Shown here: piece after piece, positions 34,889-44,189 of the stretch
Position numbering within the stretch: position 1 is the stretch's first letter
Layout of the letters: each line of letters starts with the position of its first letter
NCBI RefSeq assembly: GCF_003364265.1
Contig: NZ_NXLW01000007.1
Span: 1 to 64,000 of the forward strand
From: Helicobacter aurati
GTDB lineage: Bacteria > Campylobacterota > Campylobacteria > Campylobacterales > Helicobacteraceae
Length of the DNA stretch: 64,000 nucleotides
Direction of reading: 5' to 3'
Translations under genes and position numbers: made by a program
The notes under the pieces: generated by a model
The model's database searches: none
What the model saw: the letters and a program-made list of their open reading frames with translations, nothing else
Told to the model about the DNA's origin: nothing

Positions 34889-36021
34889 AATCTCGTATAT
34901 ACTCTTGGCACTCTTTTAGATACCGCGCAAACAAGCTCATAATTAATTGTATTGATACGGGCAGCTAATTCATCCACATTTAACTCATTATGATATTCAT
35001 CATAGCCAAAGAGCAACACGCAATCACCTACTTTGACATTATCGATCTCGCTTATATCAACCATACAATGATCCATGCAGATATTACCTACTATCGGTGC
35101 TCTTTTACCGTGTATAAGTACCTCTGCCTTATTAGAAAGAAGTCGCATATAACCATCAGCATAACCAACGGGCAATGTCGCTATCGTAGTTCTTTTCGTA
35201 GCCACAAATGTACGACCATAACTCACGCTCTGATACTTGTCTATTTCTTTGATATGCACAATATTAGCCTTAAAACTCATAACGGCTTTAAGATTAATGT
35301 CTCGCATATTCATTTGAAAGGAAGGCTGCAATCCATACGCAATAATACCAAGCCTTACTATATCCATGTGTGTTTGTCGCGCGTGAAAAATACTCGCACT
35401 ATTGGCACAATGCAAAAGCACATTTGATAGGTTTGGCAATAAGGCAAGGAAAGATTGAAAATCCGTATATTGCTTAATAAGATAATCCGAATCTGCACAA
35501 TCAGCAGTAGCAAAATGCGTAAATATGCCTTGTATTCTAAGATGAGGCAAATGGAAAATTTCTTGAATCTCTTGTAGATTCTGTTCATTGAGTTGATAAC
35601 CTAAACGACCCATGCCCGTATCCAACTTAATATGCAGTAATGCTTGCATGTTGTGAATAGACGCAATCTTTGAGAATGCTTTCGCTGTATGTATATCATA
35701 GACGCACATTTCAATATGATATTTGATAGCCTCTAGCGCATGTGATGGAAGAGTGTAGCCTAAAATAAGGATTCTTGCTTCTTGGTATTGCTCTCTTAAC
35801 CGCATTGCTTCCTCAAAAGTAGCAACGGCAAAGTAATTAATGCCTTGCTCTAAAGCCACTTTAGCAAGCTGCAAAGCACCGTGCCCATACGCATCGGCTT
35901 TTAATACAAGCATAATTTGCGTCTGTGGATTCAATCTCTGTTTGACTAACGTAAGATTGTGTATAAAGTGATTAAGATTAATTTCAGCCAAAACCTGCCT
36001 CTTAAGATTCTGATAAGGCAT
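34885..36021 (-). CDS. alr: Alanine racemase
   Basis: The 378-residue PLP enzyme makes D-alanine for peptidoglycan. The PLP Lys is in VLKADAYGHGALQLA (about residue 38), and the catalytic Tyr is in VSYGRTFVA (about 255). GNICMDHCMVDIS near 300 is also a family block. I choose the ATG at 36021, where AAAGGA lies six bases upstream; a start 11 codons earlier has no such site. The gene overlaps the end of the YkvI-type transporter gene by 20 bases, so the two are coupled. Confidence 0.95.
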   Translation of the reverse strand: MPYQNLKRQVLAEINLNHFIHNLTLVKQRLNPQTQIMLVLKADAYGHGALQLAKVALEQGINYFAVATFEEAMRLREQYQEARILILGYTLPSHALEAIKYHIEMCVYDIHTAKAFSKIASIHNMQALLHIKLDTGMGRLGYQLNEQNLQEIQEIFHLPHLRIQGIFTHFATADCADSDYLIKQYTDFQSFLALLPNLSNVLLHCANSASIFHARQTHMDIVRLGIIAYGLQPSFQMNMRDINLKAVMSFKANIVHIKEIDKYQSVSYGRTFVATKRTTIATLPVGYADGYMRLLSNKAEVLIHGKRAPIVGNICMDHCMVDISEIDNVKVGDCVLLFGYDEYHNELNVDELAARINTINYELVCAVSKRVPRVYTRF

Positions 36022-37093
36022 GATTGTCCTTTCTGCTGGCTCGAATATAGACATAAAGTATAAAAATCATAATAATAATCCCGCCATATCCCAATAGAGG
36101 ATAAACAATGCTAATTAAATCCTTAAATCCTAAAAGACTAGCAAAAAACCCCACAGCAGCCGTCGCGACAATCACAAGCAGAGATGAAGTGTATTGCAGT
36201 TTATAGAATCTTTTGAATCTCTGCACAGAACCGTAAAAGCAAGAAATAGCAGTTGAATATAAACCAAAGAAAAGCACAACAGCATAGCAAGCACCTATCC
36301 AAGAAGACATATTATTTGCAAGAATAATCATAGGCAATCTATGTGTGCCTACCTCTACAATGTGGGCTTGCAAAACTAAACAAAGAAATCCTGCACAACC
36401 GCCAAGCAGAACAGAGCCTAAAACTATTCCCCAAAACATCGTTCTATCATCTCGAGATTCATTGCTAATCGGCACAAGAACGGCTAAGGCTAGTTGAAAA
36501 TTAAAAGCAACATATAAAATGCCCGAAATGCTCCAATGCCAAATTAAACTGCTGTTATTAATGCTAGCCTTTGCTATCTCTTCATCTGAAGCAGCACTCG
36601 GATTCAAAAGAGAATAGATTCCAACAATAGCAACGCCCAAGAACATACAAGGGGTAAGCACTTCCATAACTCGCACAATCATATTCAACCCTATATATGT
36701 GTTTATTATGAGCAACACGCACACAAGGAGCGCGCCAACAAACATAGGCAAATGAAATTTTTCCTCAAATGTCGTTCCTGCTCCAGCAAGCATAATCACT
36801 AGAGTACCAAATAAAGAAAGTGTGATAAATACATCGCAAAACACATTAAAAAACTTGTTACGATACGGGTTAATTGCTTGCAGATAGTTGCTCGTCCTAA
36901 AATAACTTGCAAGCCATGCTGGAATATAACCAAACAGAAAGAAAAACAATGTAGCAACACAAACAATAACAAAAGTATGCTCTCGAAAATACAAAAAATA
37001 TTGCAAAATCTCTTGTCCGGAAGCATATCCCGCTCCAATCACTGTCCCAGCATAGGTTGCAGCAATCCCCATAACTGATATTTTTTTTGACAT
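36002..37093 (-). CDS. YkvI-family membrane transporter
   Basis: The 363-residue protein has about ten membrane spans and the start GIAATYAGTVIGAGYASGQE, typical of the YkvI family, a branch of the amino-acid transporter (LeuT-fold) superfamily. The unwound-helix GAGYASGQE motif marks the predicted substrate site. No substrate is established for the family. Because it overlaps alr, alanine or another wall-precursor amino acid is a reasonable guess. It probably heads a two-gene unit with alr. Confidence 0.85.
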   Translation of the reverse strand: MSKKISVMGIAATYAGTVIGAGYASGQEILQYFLYFREHTFVIVCVATLFFFLFGYIPAWLASYFRTSNYLQAINPYRNKFFNVFCDVFITLSLFGTLVIMLAGAGTTFEEKFHLPMFVGALLVCVLLIINTYIGLNMIVRVMEVLTPCMFLGVAIVGIYSLLNPSAASDEEIAKASINNSSLIWHWSISGILYVAFNFQLALAVLVPISNESRDDRTMFWGIVLGSVLLGGCAGFLCLVLQAHIVEVGTHRLPMIILANNMSSWIGACYAVVLFFGLYSTAISCFYGSVQRFKRFYKLQYTSSLLVIVATAAVGFFASLLGFKDLISIVYPLLGYGGIIIMIFILYVYIRASRKDNHALSES

Positions 37094-37380
37094 ATTTATC
37101 CTTCATTGCAACTTTATAAAAGTTAACGTAAAAGATTTTAAAATGTCAAGATATTTTTCATAATCTACAATATTTATTGTTATAAAAAACGATAAAATGT
37201 ATTGAAGCGGCGTAATTTGTAATCTAAACTCTGAAAAAATTACGCAGAACTTCCGTATTGAGAATCATAATGCTATACGTAAAACTATGCAAGTGAAAAA
37301 AATAAAAGATATTTAAATGAAATATCATAAACCGTTAGAAAGCCTAAACGATAAAACTCGTTTATGAATTTAGTGAATAG

Positions 37381-40300
37381 TTAAGCACCCAATTCAGTGT
37401 CATTTCGTTTATAGAATTTCTGCAATTTCTCATCAATAGGTGCAATGATTCGATAAAAAACAGGTACAACAAGTAAAGAAAGTAACATAGACACAATAAG
37501 CCCGCCTATCATTGCTAGCCCAATTGGTTGTTTCATGGCACTTCCATCTCCAGTAGCGATTGCTAGAGGGAGCATACCTGCAACCATAGCGATTGTTGTC
37601 ATAAGAATAGGACGTAAGCGAGATTCGCCCGCAAATTGTATTGCCTCCACAAGACCCGCACCCATTTTACGTTTTTCATTCGCGACATCTACGAGCAAGG
37701 TTGCATTCTTACCTACCATACCAATCAACAAAATAAGCCCCATAATAGAAAACATACTCATAGCTGCCTCACTTCCTCCGACTAACTTAATAGCGAAAAA
37801 TGCACCGCTAAAACTTAAGGGCATGGTTACCATAATAATTATGGGCTGTAAAAAGCTCTCATACAAAGCCGCTAGAATGAGATAGATAAGCACAAAAGCC
37901 ATTCCAATAGCTATACCAAAAGCCACTTGCGTTTCTGTGAGACTATCAGCTTGCCCCATAAGGCGATAGCCAGCCCCATCTTCTAGCCATTTCGCCCCAC
38001 TGTTAGCGTTTGCTTCAATAAGCTGTATCATTTCCCCGACACTAAGCCCGCTATGTTCTTTTGGAGCAACTGCTACGGTAATACTTCGTTGTCTATTGAA
38101 TCTTGTAATATTTGTGGAAGTAGTGCTCTCTTCTATTTCCACCAATCCATCGATAAAAATCAAATCTCCATTTTGGCTTCTTACTTGAATACGTCGCAAA
38201 TCATCAGAGTTTATACGTTTAGAATCTGGCGCACGTACAGTGATATAGTATTCTTTACCCGATTCTTTATAATAGGCTACTTGCATTTCCCCAGAAAATG
38301 CCATATTAATTGCTTGCCCTATGTCTGTACTTGTGATTCCATATTGCGCAAGATTCTGTCTAATTGGACGTAACTTAAAGGCTGGCATAGAATCCGAAGT
38401 AGAAAGGTGAAAATTCGTAATCTTATTCTGAAATTTTGGCTCTTGTTCAGTAATGTATTGACTAAGTTTTTTAACACTTGATTGCATAAGTGATTCTGAA
38501 GGAGAAAATATTGCAAGCTGCACAGGAGTATTATCTGCCCCTCCTCCAACTAATGGGACTTCTGAACCATACACATCAATACCTTCCGCTTCTGGCATTG
38601 CGCGCAATGTATCAGTAAGATTCTGTAAAATAACAAATTGATCCGCTTCTTTGCCTTGTTTTTTACGTTCTTTGAGTGGCTTTAGTGCAATGTAAAGTTG
38701 TGAAAAAAATGCTTGTTGCAAATCGCCAGGACCTACTTGCAATGTAACAAATGCAACATACGGATTGGATTCTATATATTTTGCGAAAAATTCAGTTTTT
38801 CGTTTCATTTCATCAATGCTAATACCCGGCTTGGCTTTAAACATGATTTGAAACTGACTCCTATCCTCTTTTAAGAGAAATTCATTGCCTAAGGTTGAAG
38901 CCACAAAAAGCGAAAAGGCAAAAATACCAAACACGCAAGCAGTAACAACCAACATATTGCGCCAACTTCTCATAAGAAATTGCAATATTCTAAGATATAT
39001 CTCATCGATTTTCTGAAAAAAGGGCAGAGTTGCGTAATAGAATCTGGATTGTTCTGCCTTAACTAATAATGAGCTAAACATAGGAATAACCGTAACGACA
39101 ACAATATAACTAATGCCCACCGCTAACGCGACTGTCAAACCAAAGCTTGCAAAAAACTTACCTGAAATACCGCTCATTGTTCCCACAGGGATAAAAACAG
39201 AAAGCAACATAGCAGAAATCGCAACAATGGCAAACCCGATTTCTCGCACTCCTTGATAGGCTGCTTCTCTACGCTTCATGCCTTGCTCTAGTTTCTTGTG
39301 AATATTCTCGATAACAACGATAGCGTCATCAATAATGATTCCAATGGCAAGCGTTAAGGCTAACATAGTAAGCATGTTGAGGGTAAAACCCATTATATGT
39401 ATAAAGACGAATGTACCTAACACTGAAACAGGTAATGAGATAGCAGAAACAATCGTGATTGTAATATTGCGCAAAAAAAACAAAACAATACACACCGCTA
39501 AAAACCCGCCCAAAGCTAAGTCAAATTCTATATCGCTGATTGATGAACGAATATATTCAGTGGTATCCCAGAAAATATCAATAGCATACCCAGGGCTAAC
39601 TGCCTCGATTTGTTTCATCGCTTTTCTTACACCGTCGGCTATGGCTATTTCATTGGCACCTGTAATCTTTTGCACCTCTAGTATTACTCCACGTTTGCCC
39701 TTGTAGGTCGCATAAGATTTCTCTTCAGCCAATCCGTCTTCAATCGTAGCCACATCTTTAAGTTTTAACCCGTCCTTAATGATAATATCTCCGACTTCCT
39801 CAACGTTTATACTATTTGCGTCTGTGGTAATATAAAACTCTTTTGTTGCATCTATCACTCTGCCGCCATCTATTTCTCTATTTTCTCTGCCTAAGACGTT
39901 GGATAAATCTGTATAGGTTAAATTGTATTTATTCATCAATGTGGGATCGGGAAAAATTTTAATTTGTCTTTCACGATAACCGCTCATTTGCACATTCCCT
40001 ACTCCGCCGATTCTCTGTAAAATGGGGGCGATGACATTATTAGTGTGCTTCATCATCTCGGGAATAGGCTTATCAGATGAGAGAAAAAGCGAAATAATAG
40101 GGGTGCTGCCCGTATCAAGCTTTTGGACAGTAGGCTTATCAATTTCAGAATCTAGTACCACTGCGTTAACTTTATCTCGGACATCATTAACGGCTACTTC
40201 TAAAGGCTTTTCTAATTCAAACATCACAGCCACAATGCTGATATTTTTCGCAGAATTAGAAGTTACATATTTTAATCCATCAATAGCTAGTACCGCTTGT

Positions 40301-40497
40301 TCAATTTTATCAGTTACTTTGGTTTCAATCGTTTCAGCACTCGCGCCTTTATAGGTTGTCTTCACGACTACAACAGGAAAATCTACATCAGGAAAAAGTG
40401 CCTTAGGCATTTGCTTTATCGCATACATTCCAAAGAGAATAAGAGCCATCGCAAACATAAACGTTGAAACAGGTCGATTAATTGCAAATTGATACAT
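37381..40497 (-). CDS. RND efflux pump, inner-membrane subunit (AcrB/HefC family)
   Basis: The 1038-residue protein has the full RND layout: span 1 near residues 10-28, a large periplasmic loop, spans 2-6, a second loop, and spans 8-12. The proton-relay acids are in GIIIDDAIVVIENI (about 402-415) and the partner Lys is in GMVGKNATLLVDVAN (about 935). The FMFA start and GGSEAAMSMFS stretch are typical of the drug-exporter (HAE-1) branch. H. pylori HefC is the nearest well-known relative. No membrane-fusion protein or TolC gene is adjacent, which is unusual; the genes before it encode a YbdD-type and a DUF285 protein. Confidence 0.92.
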   Translation of the reverse strand: MYQFAINRPVSTFMFAMALILFGMYAIKQMPKALFPDVDFPVVVVKTTYKGASAETIETKVTDKIEQAVLAIDGLKYVTSNSAKNISIVAVMFELEKPLEVAVNDVRDKVNAVVLDSEIDKPTVQKLDTGSTPIISLFLSSDKPIPEMMKHTNNVIAPILQRIGGVGNVQMSGYRERQIKIFPDPTLMNKYNLTYTDLSNVLGRENREIDGGRVIDATKEFYITTDANSINVEEVGDIIIKDGLKLKDVATIEDGLAEEKSYATYKGKRGVILEVQKITGANEIAIADGVRKAMKQIEAVSPGYAIDIFWDTTEYIRSSISDIEFDLALGGFLAVCIVLFFLRNITITIVSAISLPVSVLGTFVFIHIMGFTLNMLTMLALTLAIGIIIDDAIVVIENIHKKLEQGMKRREAAYQGVREIGFAIVAISAMLLSVFIPVGTMSGISGKFFASFGLTVALAVGISYIVVVTVIPMFSSLLVKAEQSRFYYATLPFFQKIDEIYLRILQFLMRSWRNMLVVTACVFGIFAFSLFVASTLGNEFLLKEDRSQFQIMFKAKPGISIDEMKRKTEFFAKYIESNPYVAFVTLQVGPGDLQQAFFSQLYIALKPLKERKKQGKEADQFVILQNLTDTLRAMPEAEGIDVYGSEVPLVGGGADNTPVQLAIFSPSESLMQSSVKKLSQYITEQEPKFQNKITNFHLSTSDSMPAFKLRPIRQNLAQYGITSTDIGQAINMAFSGEMQVAYYKESGKEYYITVRAPDSKRINSDDLRRIQVRSQNGDLIFIDGLVEIEESTTSTNITRFNRQRSITVAVAPKEHSGLSVGEMIQLIEANANSGAKWLEDGAGYRLMGQADSLTETQVAFGIAIGMAFVLIYLILAALYESFLQPIIIMVTMPLSFSGAFFAIKLVGGSEAAMSMFSIMGLILLIGMVGKNATLLVDVANEKRKMGAGLVEAIQFAGESRLRPILMTTIAMVAGMLPLAIATGDGSAMKQPIGLAMIGGLIVSMLLSLLVVPVFYRIIAPIDEKLQKFYKRNDTELGA

Positions 40498-40540
40498 ACT
40501 TATCCTTAGTAAACTGCCTTATCGCCTAATAATACATACA

Positions 40541-40774
40541 TTAACAACATTTTTTTCCACCATCTCGGCCGTATCTTTTATTTTGAGAATCTAAGAAAAA
40601 TTCCTTACGGCTTTTTAGTACGCAGTTAGGGTGGTATTTATTGTGATATTCTTTATATTTCTCATAGCTTGGTAAACCTACTAAAAGATGAAAAAATTTT
40701 TCTGAATGCCTATAAAGCTCACAGATATATTTCACAATTTTGAAACCACGTCTGTCATGAAGCTTGTCTTTCAT
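40541..40774 (-). CDS. YbdD/YjiX (KCU-star, DUF466) family small protein
   Basis: The 77-residue product reads from ATG 40774, supported by AAAGGAG five bases upstream; the longer frame has no ribosome site. The family pattern is clear: a helical start, LLVGLPSYEKYKEYHNKYHP, then FFLDSQNKRYGRDGGKKCC at the end. Homologues usually end RCC or, in some anaerobes, KCU with selenocysteine. Here both terminal residues are encoded by TGT and the stop is TAA, so no selenocysteine is used. It normally neighbours the peptide or pyruvate transporter CstA/BtsT, but here lies between a DUF285 gene and an RND pump. Confidence 0.85.
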   Translation of the reverse strand: MKDKLHDRRGFKIVKYICELYRHSEKFFHLLVGLPSYEKYKEYHNKYHPNCVLKSRKEFFLDSQNKRYGRDGGKKCC

Positions 40775-40791
40775 AGATGCTCCTTTGTCGA

Positions 40792-41532
40792 TTAATGAAA
40801 ATGTCTTTTCAGACGTTCTAGCTCTTGTTCCTTGCGCCACTCTTCTTGATACCATGAAGGAATAGTACGCATCCCTGATCGAAAGAACATTTTTTCTTTA
40901 TTATGTAACTTAGCAAGATTCCATGATTCTAAATCCTGATTAAACATTTTTGCATTATGAAACATATCGCGCGTGTTTTTGATTTTTGCAAGATTCCATT
41001 GACTAATATCTTGATTGAATTTCCTTGCGTTATAGAACATGCTTCCCATTGCTTCTACGTTTTTGACATTCCACGAATCGAGGGGTTGATTAAAGTTGAT
41101 TGCTCCTAGAAACATACTAAACATAAATCTCACATTACTTACATCCCAGCCATTAAGCGGTTGATTAAATTGTCGCGCTTCATAAAACATCCCGCTCATA
41201 AATTGCACATTGGCAACATTCCAAGATTCTATATTTTGATTAAAGAACTTTGCGCCAGCAAACATATAACTCATATCTTTGACATTACTCACATCCCAAG
41301 TCTCTATACCTGTGAAATCTTTTCGTAGTGAATTTTGAAACAATCTGCTCATGTCCGTAATTTTACTTGTGTCAATTTCAGCCAATGGAATTGTCGGGTC
41401 TTTCAATAAACGTTCAAGGTAATAACGTGTGCTAGGACTATATTTTTTTGTTTGTACAACCGCTTGAGCATCAAGCATAGAATAGAGTAATAAATAAAAA
41501 CAGCTTATATATAAAAGCATTTTTTGCCTCAT
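40792..41532 (-). CDS. DUF285 (BspA-type) repeat surface protein
   Basis: The 246-residue protein has a signal peptide (MLLYISCFYLLLYSMLDAQA) and then about six repeats of 23-25 residues built on the pattern WDVSNVxxMxxMFxxAxxFN (such as GIETWDVSNVKDMSYMF and GWDVSNVRFMFSMF). This is the DUF285 repeat of mycoplasma lipoproteins and BspA-like surface proteins, which fold as right-handed solenoids and are often adhesive. Three later repeats drift from the consensus. It is followed after 17 bases by the YbdD gene on the same strand. Its role is unknown. Confidence 0.85.
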   Translation of the reverse strand: MRQKMLLYISCFYLLLYSMLDAQAVVQTKKYSPSTRYYLERLLKDPTIPLAEIDTSKITDMSRLFQNSLRKDFTGIETWDVSNVKDMSYMFAGAKFFNQNIESWNVANVQFMSGMFYEARQFNQPLNGWDVSNVRFMFSMFLGAINFNQPLDSWNVKNVEAMGSMFYNARKFNQDISQWNLAKIKNTRDMFHNAKMFNQDLESWNLAKLHNKEKMFFRSGMRTIPSWYQEEWRKEQELERLKRHFH

Positions 41533-41739
41533 CGCCTCTCCTTATTTTATTCGTTAGATCGATAATTATACTCTAAGAATCCTCTCAAATAGAGGCGCAT
41601 ACAACATTTCAAATAAAATTGACAAAGCCTGCTTGAAATTCTCTACTTAAATGTATTGATATGAAGTATTACGTTTGAACAACTATTTATAACATTATAA
41701 TAGAATCCTTATTTCGCATTGTGGTTAAGGAGGGATTCG

Positions 41740-42138
41740 TTGTCTTGTGTTGTTAGTACAAAACCAAGCTTTATTAGCCTCTATGCCCTTCTCTTGTCGC
41801 TTAGTATCAGCCTTGTCGCATTGCATAGCTTGCGCTCACTCTCTCTTAAGAAAGAAATTACTTTGATGCTTTATTTTCAAAAGCAATCTATGCTTTATGC
41901 GCAAAGCATAAGAGATGTGGCTATTGCATGTCTTAAGAAATTTGATTTTAATATTTGCAGGCACGATTCTTTAACATTTAGTTCATATTTTCATGCTGAA
42001 TATTATCTTACTGTGCTAACAAATACAGCACAAGCACATAAAGATATTTTGTTAGATATTTCTGTTTTTTCAGAAACTCTTCTTAGCACACATCCGCTAA
42101 GATTTGCTAAAAGATACATTTTAAAAGGGTTTCCATGA
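41740..42138 (+). CDS. Pilin- or pseudopilin-like membrane protein
   Basis: The 132-residue product is read from a TTG at 41740, because AAGGAGGG lies five bases upstream. It has one N-terminal hydrophobic helix (about residues 12-32, YALLLSLSISLVALHSLRSL) and no strong signal-peptidase site, the layout of type IV pilin-like proteins. A prepilin-peptidase site is not evident (no Gly-Phe-x5-Glu). Its stop overlaps the start of the next, PilT-like gene in ATGA. A role in a type IV-pilus or competence pseudopilus is inferred from this coupling only. Confidence 0.55.
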   Translation: MSCVVSTKPSFISLYALLLSLSISLVALHSLRSLSLKKEITLMLYFQKQSMLYAQSIRDVAIACLKKFDFNICRHDSLTFSSYFHAEYYLTVLTNTAQAHKDILLDISVFSETLLSTHPLRFAKRYILKGFP

Positions 42139-43124
42139 ATTCTCTATATGGGTTATTGCAAGAGGCAATCAAATATAATGCTACTGATATACATATTAAT
42201 TCAAAAATTTACTTGCGAATCAATAAACAACTCTTCGCTTATCAAACAAACCACGCGTCTGAAGCAAACTATATAGAATCTCTTAAAAATACACTTTGCG
42301 CACTTTTACATAGAGAATCTTATTACAACGAAGTAAGCGAAACGTTCTCTATATGCCCCCATGAAACAGACTCTGCATCCATCACTCAACAAAAAACGTC
42401 CTCTCCTATAAAATGCCGCGTAACCGCCTTTTTACAGAACAATAATCTATGTTTTGCCTTGCGGCTTTTGCGTACAAAAATCCCTAGCCTCGAAGAATTG
42501 CATGCCCCCAAAGTATTACATAATCTTGCCTTGCAAGAAAGTGGACTTATACTTGTATGTGGAGCAACAAGTAGCGGAAAGAGCACAACAATAGCCGCGA
42601 TGATAGAACACATCAATACATATACGAGAAAACACATTCTGACGCTTGAAGACCCAATCGAATACAATTATACAAATGCTCTTTCTTGTATCACCCAACG
42701 TGAAATCAAAACAGATTCTAAGGATTTTCACACGGCGTTATTATCGAGCCTACGACAGGACCCTGATGTGATTGTGATCGGCGAGATTTTAGAAAAAGAA
42801 GTGCTAAAGCAAGCGATTAATCATGCCTTAAGCGGGCATTTAGTTATTGCGAGTTTTCACGCGCGAAATGCTGTGCACGCTGTTTCAAGAATACTTGGAA
42901 TGTGTCAAAACGAAGGAAATATTCATGCGAATCTCGCAGATTCTCTACAGAGCATTATCACACAAAAACTTTATGAAAAAGAACAAAAATTACAGGCGGA
43001 TTATCAAGTGCTTGTAACAAATCCCGCGGTTCAGACACTTATTAAAGAAAATCAGATTCAACAGCTCGATTCACAAATCTCTATGGGGAAAGAATTTGGC
43101 ATGCAGCATTTTATGCAAAAATAA
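42135..43124 (+). CDS. PilT-like type IV pilus/type II secretion ATPase
   Basis: The 329-residue protein is a hexameric secretion-type ATPase of the PilT branch. Walker A is VCGATSSGKSTTIAA (about residues 138-152), the Asp box is LTLEDPIEYNY (about 167-177), Walker B is QDPDVIVIGEI (about 206-216), and the His box is HLVIASFHARNAVHA. Near the C-terminus, NPAVQTLIKENQI parallels the AIRNLIRE motif of PilT. The N-domain is shorter than usual. It partners a pilin-like gene. No core pilus genes (pilB, pilC, pilD) are in the window. Confidence 0.8.
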   Translation: MNSLYGLLQEAIKYNATDIHINSKIYLRINKQLFAYQTNHASEANYIESLKNTLCALLHRESYYNEVSETFSICPHETDSASITQQKTSSPIKCRVTAFLQNNNLCFALRLLRTKIPSLEELHAPKVLHNLALQESGLILVCGATSSGKSTTIAAMIEHINTYTRKHILTLEDPIEYNYTNALSCITQREIKTDSKDFHTALLSSLRQDPDVIVIGEILEKEVLKQAINHALSGHLVIASFHARNAVHAVSRILGMCQNEGNIHANLADSLQSIITQKLYEKEQKLQADYQVLVTNPAVQTLIKENQIQQLDSQISMGKEFGMQHFMQK

Positions 43125-43174
43125 CGCAATTTGTTATAATTCCGTCCTAAATAGTAATTAAAAAGGGGGGTTGC

Positions 43175-44146
43175 ATGCTATGTATTTACACAAAAACAAA
43201 CAATGGTTTAGTACAAAAACTACACTTTAGTATTGAAGATAATATATTGCCGCAAAATATCCTATGGATGGATTTATTACACCCAACAAATGACGAAATG
43301 AACTACATTACGAAGCGATATAACCTCGATATTCCCACGCAAGAAGAAAGAGAAGAGATTGAATTAAGTTCAAGATATTGGGAGGATAATTCTTCGATTA
43401 CCATTAATGCGCATTTTCTTATGCGCGTTACAGATGAGAACAATGAATTACTATTAATCAACGAAACAATTACATTTATGACGACACAAAATATTCTTTT
43501 TACCATTCGATTCAATGATTTTAAAATTTTTGAAGAAATGCAAACACGTATCCTTGCAAGCCCTAAGAATTTCGAAGACGGCTACGATGTGCTCGATAAA
43601 ATGTTCGAAGTACGTGTCGAGAAAGATGCTGATATTTTGGAGTGGATTGATAAAGAAGCAAGAAAACTACGAATCAATGTCCTAGAAGAAAAGAATGAAT
43701 ACACTTATGATAAGTTACTCAAAGATATTTCAAGCCTGCAAGAGCTTAATATGCGCGTACGAGATTCTCTATTTGACAAACGAAGAGCAATGACTTCGCT
43801 TATCAAGAGCGATAAAATTGATAGCGATATCAAACGTAACCTCACTATTGTACTAAAAGACTTAAATTCACTTGTTGAGTTCAATGTAGCCCAACTTAAT
43901 GTGCTTGACAATATTCAAACCATACTTGCAAGTCAAATCAATATCGAGCAAAACAAAGTAATTAAGCTTTTCACAGTCGCGACTATGGCAATGATGCCGC
44001 CAACCTTGATTGGCACAATTTATGGCATGAATTTCGAAGTTATGCCCGAGCTTAAATGGGAATGGGGATACCCCATTGTCATTATTGTCATGATCATTTC
44101 AACAATATTGCCTGTTGCAATCTTTAAAAAGAAAGGTTGGTTATAG
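43175..44146 (+). CDS. corA: CorA-type magnesium/cobalt transporter
   Basis: The 323-residue protein ends with two membrane spans, and the GMN selectivity motif IYGMNFEVMPEL sits between them (about residues 280-291). The long coiled-coil stalk (about 180-265) and soluble N-domain are standard. TIRFNDFKIFEEMQTRIL and similar segments match CorA. It follows the ATPase gene after 50 bases with a ribosome site inside AAAAGGGGGG. It would be the main magnesium uptake route. Confidence 0.93.
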   Translation: MLCIYTKTNNGLVQKLHFSIEDNILPQNILWMDLLHPTNDEMNYITKRYNLDIPTQEEREEIELSSRYWEDNSSITINAHFLMRVTDENNELLLINETITFMTTQNILFTIRFNDFKIFEEMQTRILASPKNFEDGYDVLDKMFEVRVEKDADILEWIDKEARKLRINVLEEKNEYTYDKLLKDISSLQELNMRVRDSLFDKRRAMTSLIKSDKIDSDIKRNLTIVLKDLNSLVEFNVAQLNVLDNIQTILASQINIEQNKVIKLFTVATMAMMPPTLIGTIYGMNFEVMPELKWEWGYPIVIIVMIISTILPVAIFKKKGWL

Positions 44147-44189
44147 TTGTATATCTCTTGATTGACTTTATCTACACAAAGGGAAATAG

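Noticed and set aside
40541-40549. Selenocysteine at the end of the YbdD-type protein
   Set aside because: The terminal codons are TGT TGT followed by TAA, so no in-frame TGA exists.
43165-43170. Six-G run in front of corA as a phase-variable tract
   Set aside because: Six Gs are short for slippage and the run also serves as the ribosome site; no alternative frame is gained.
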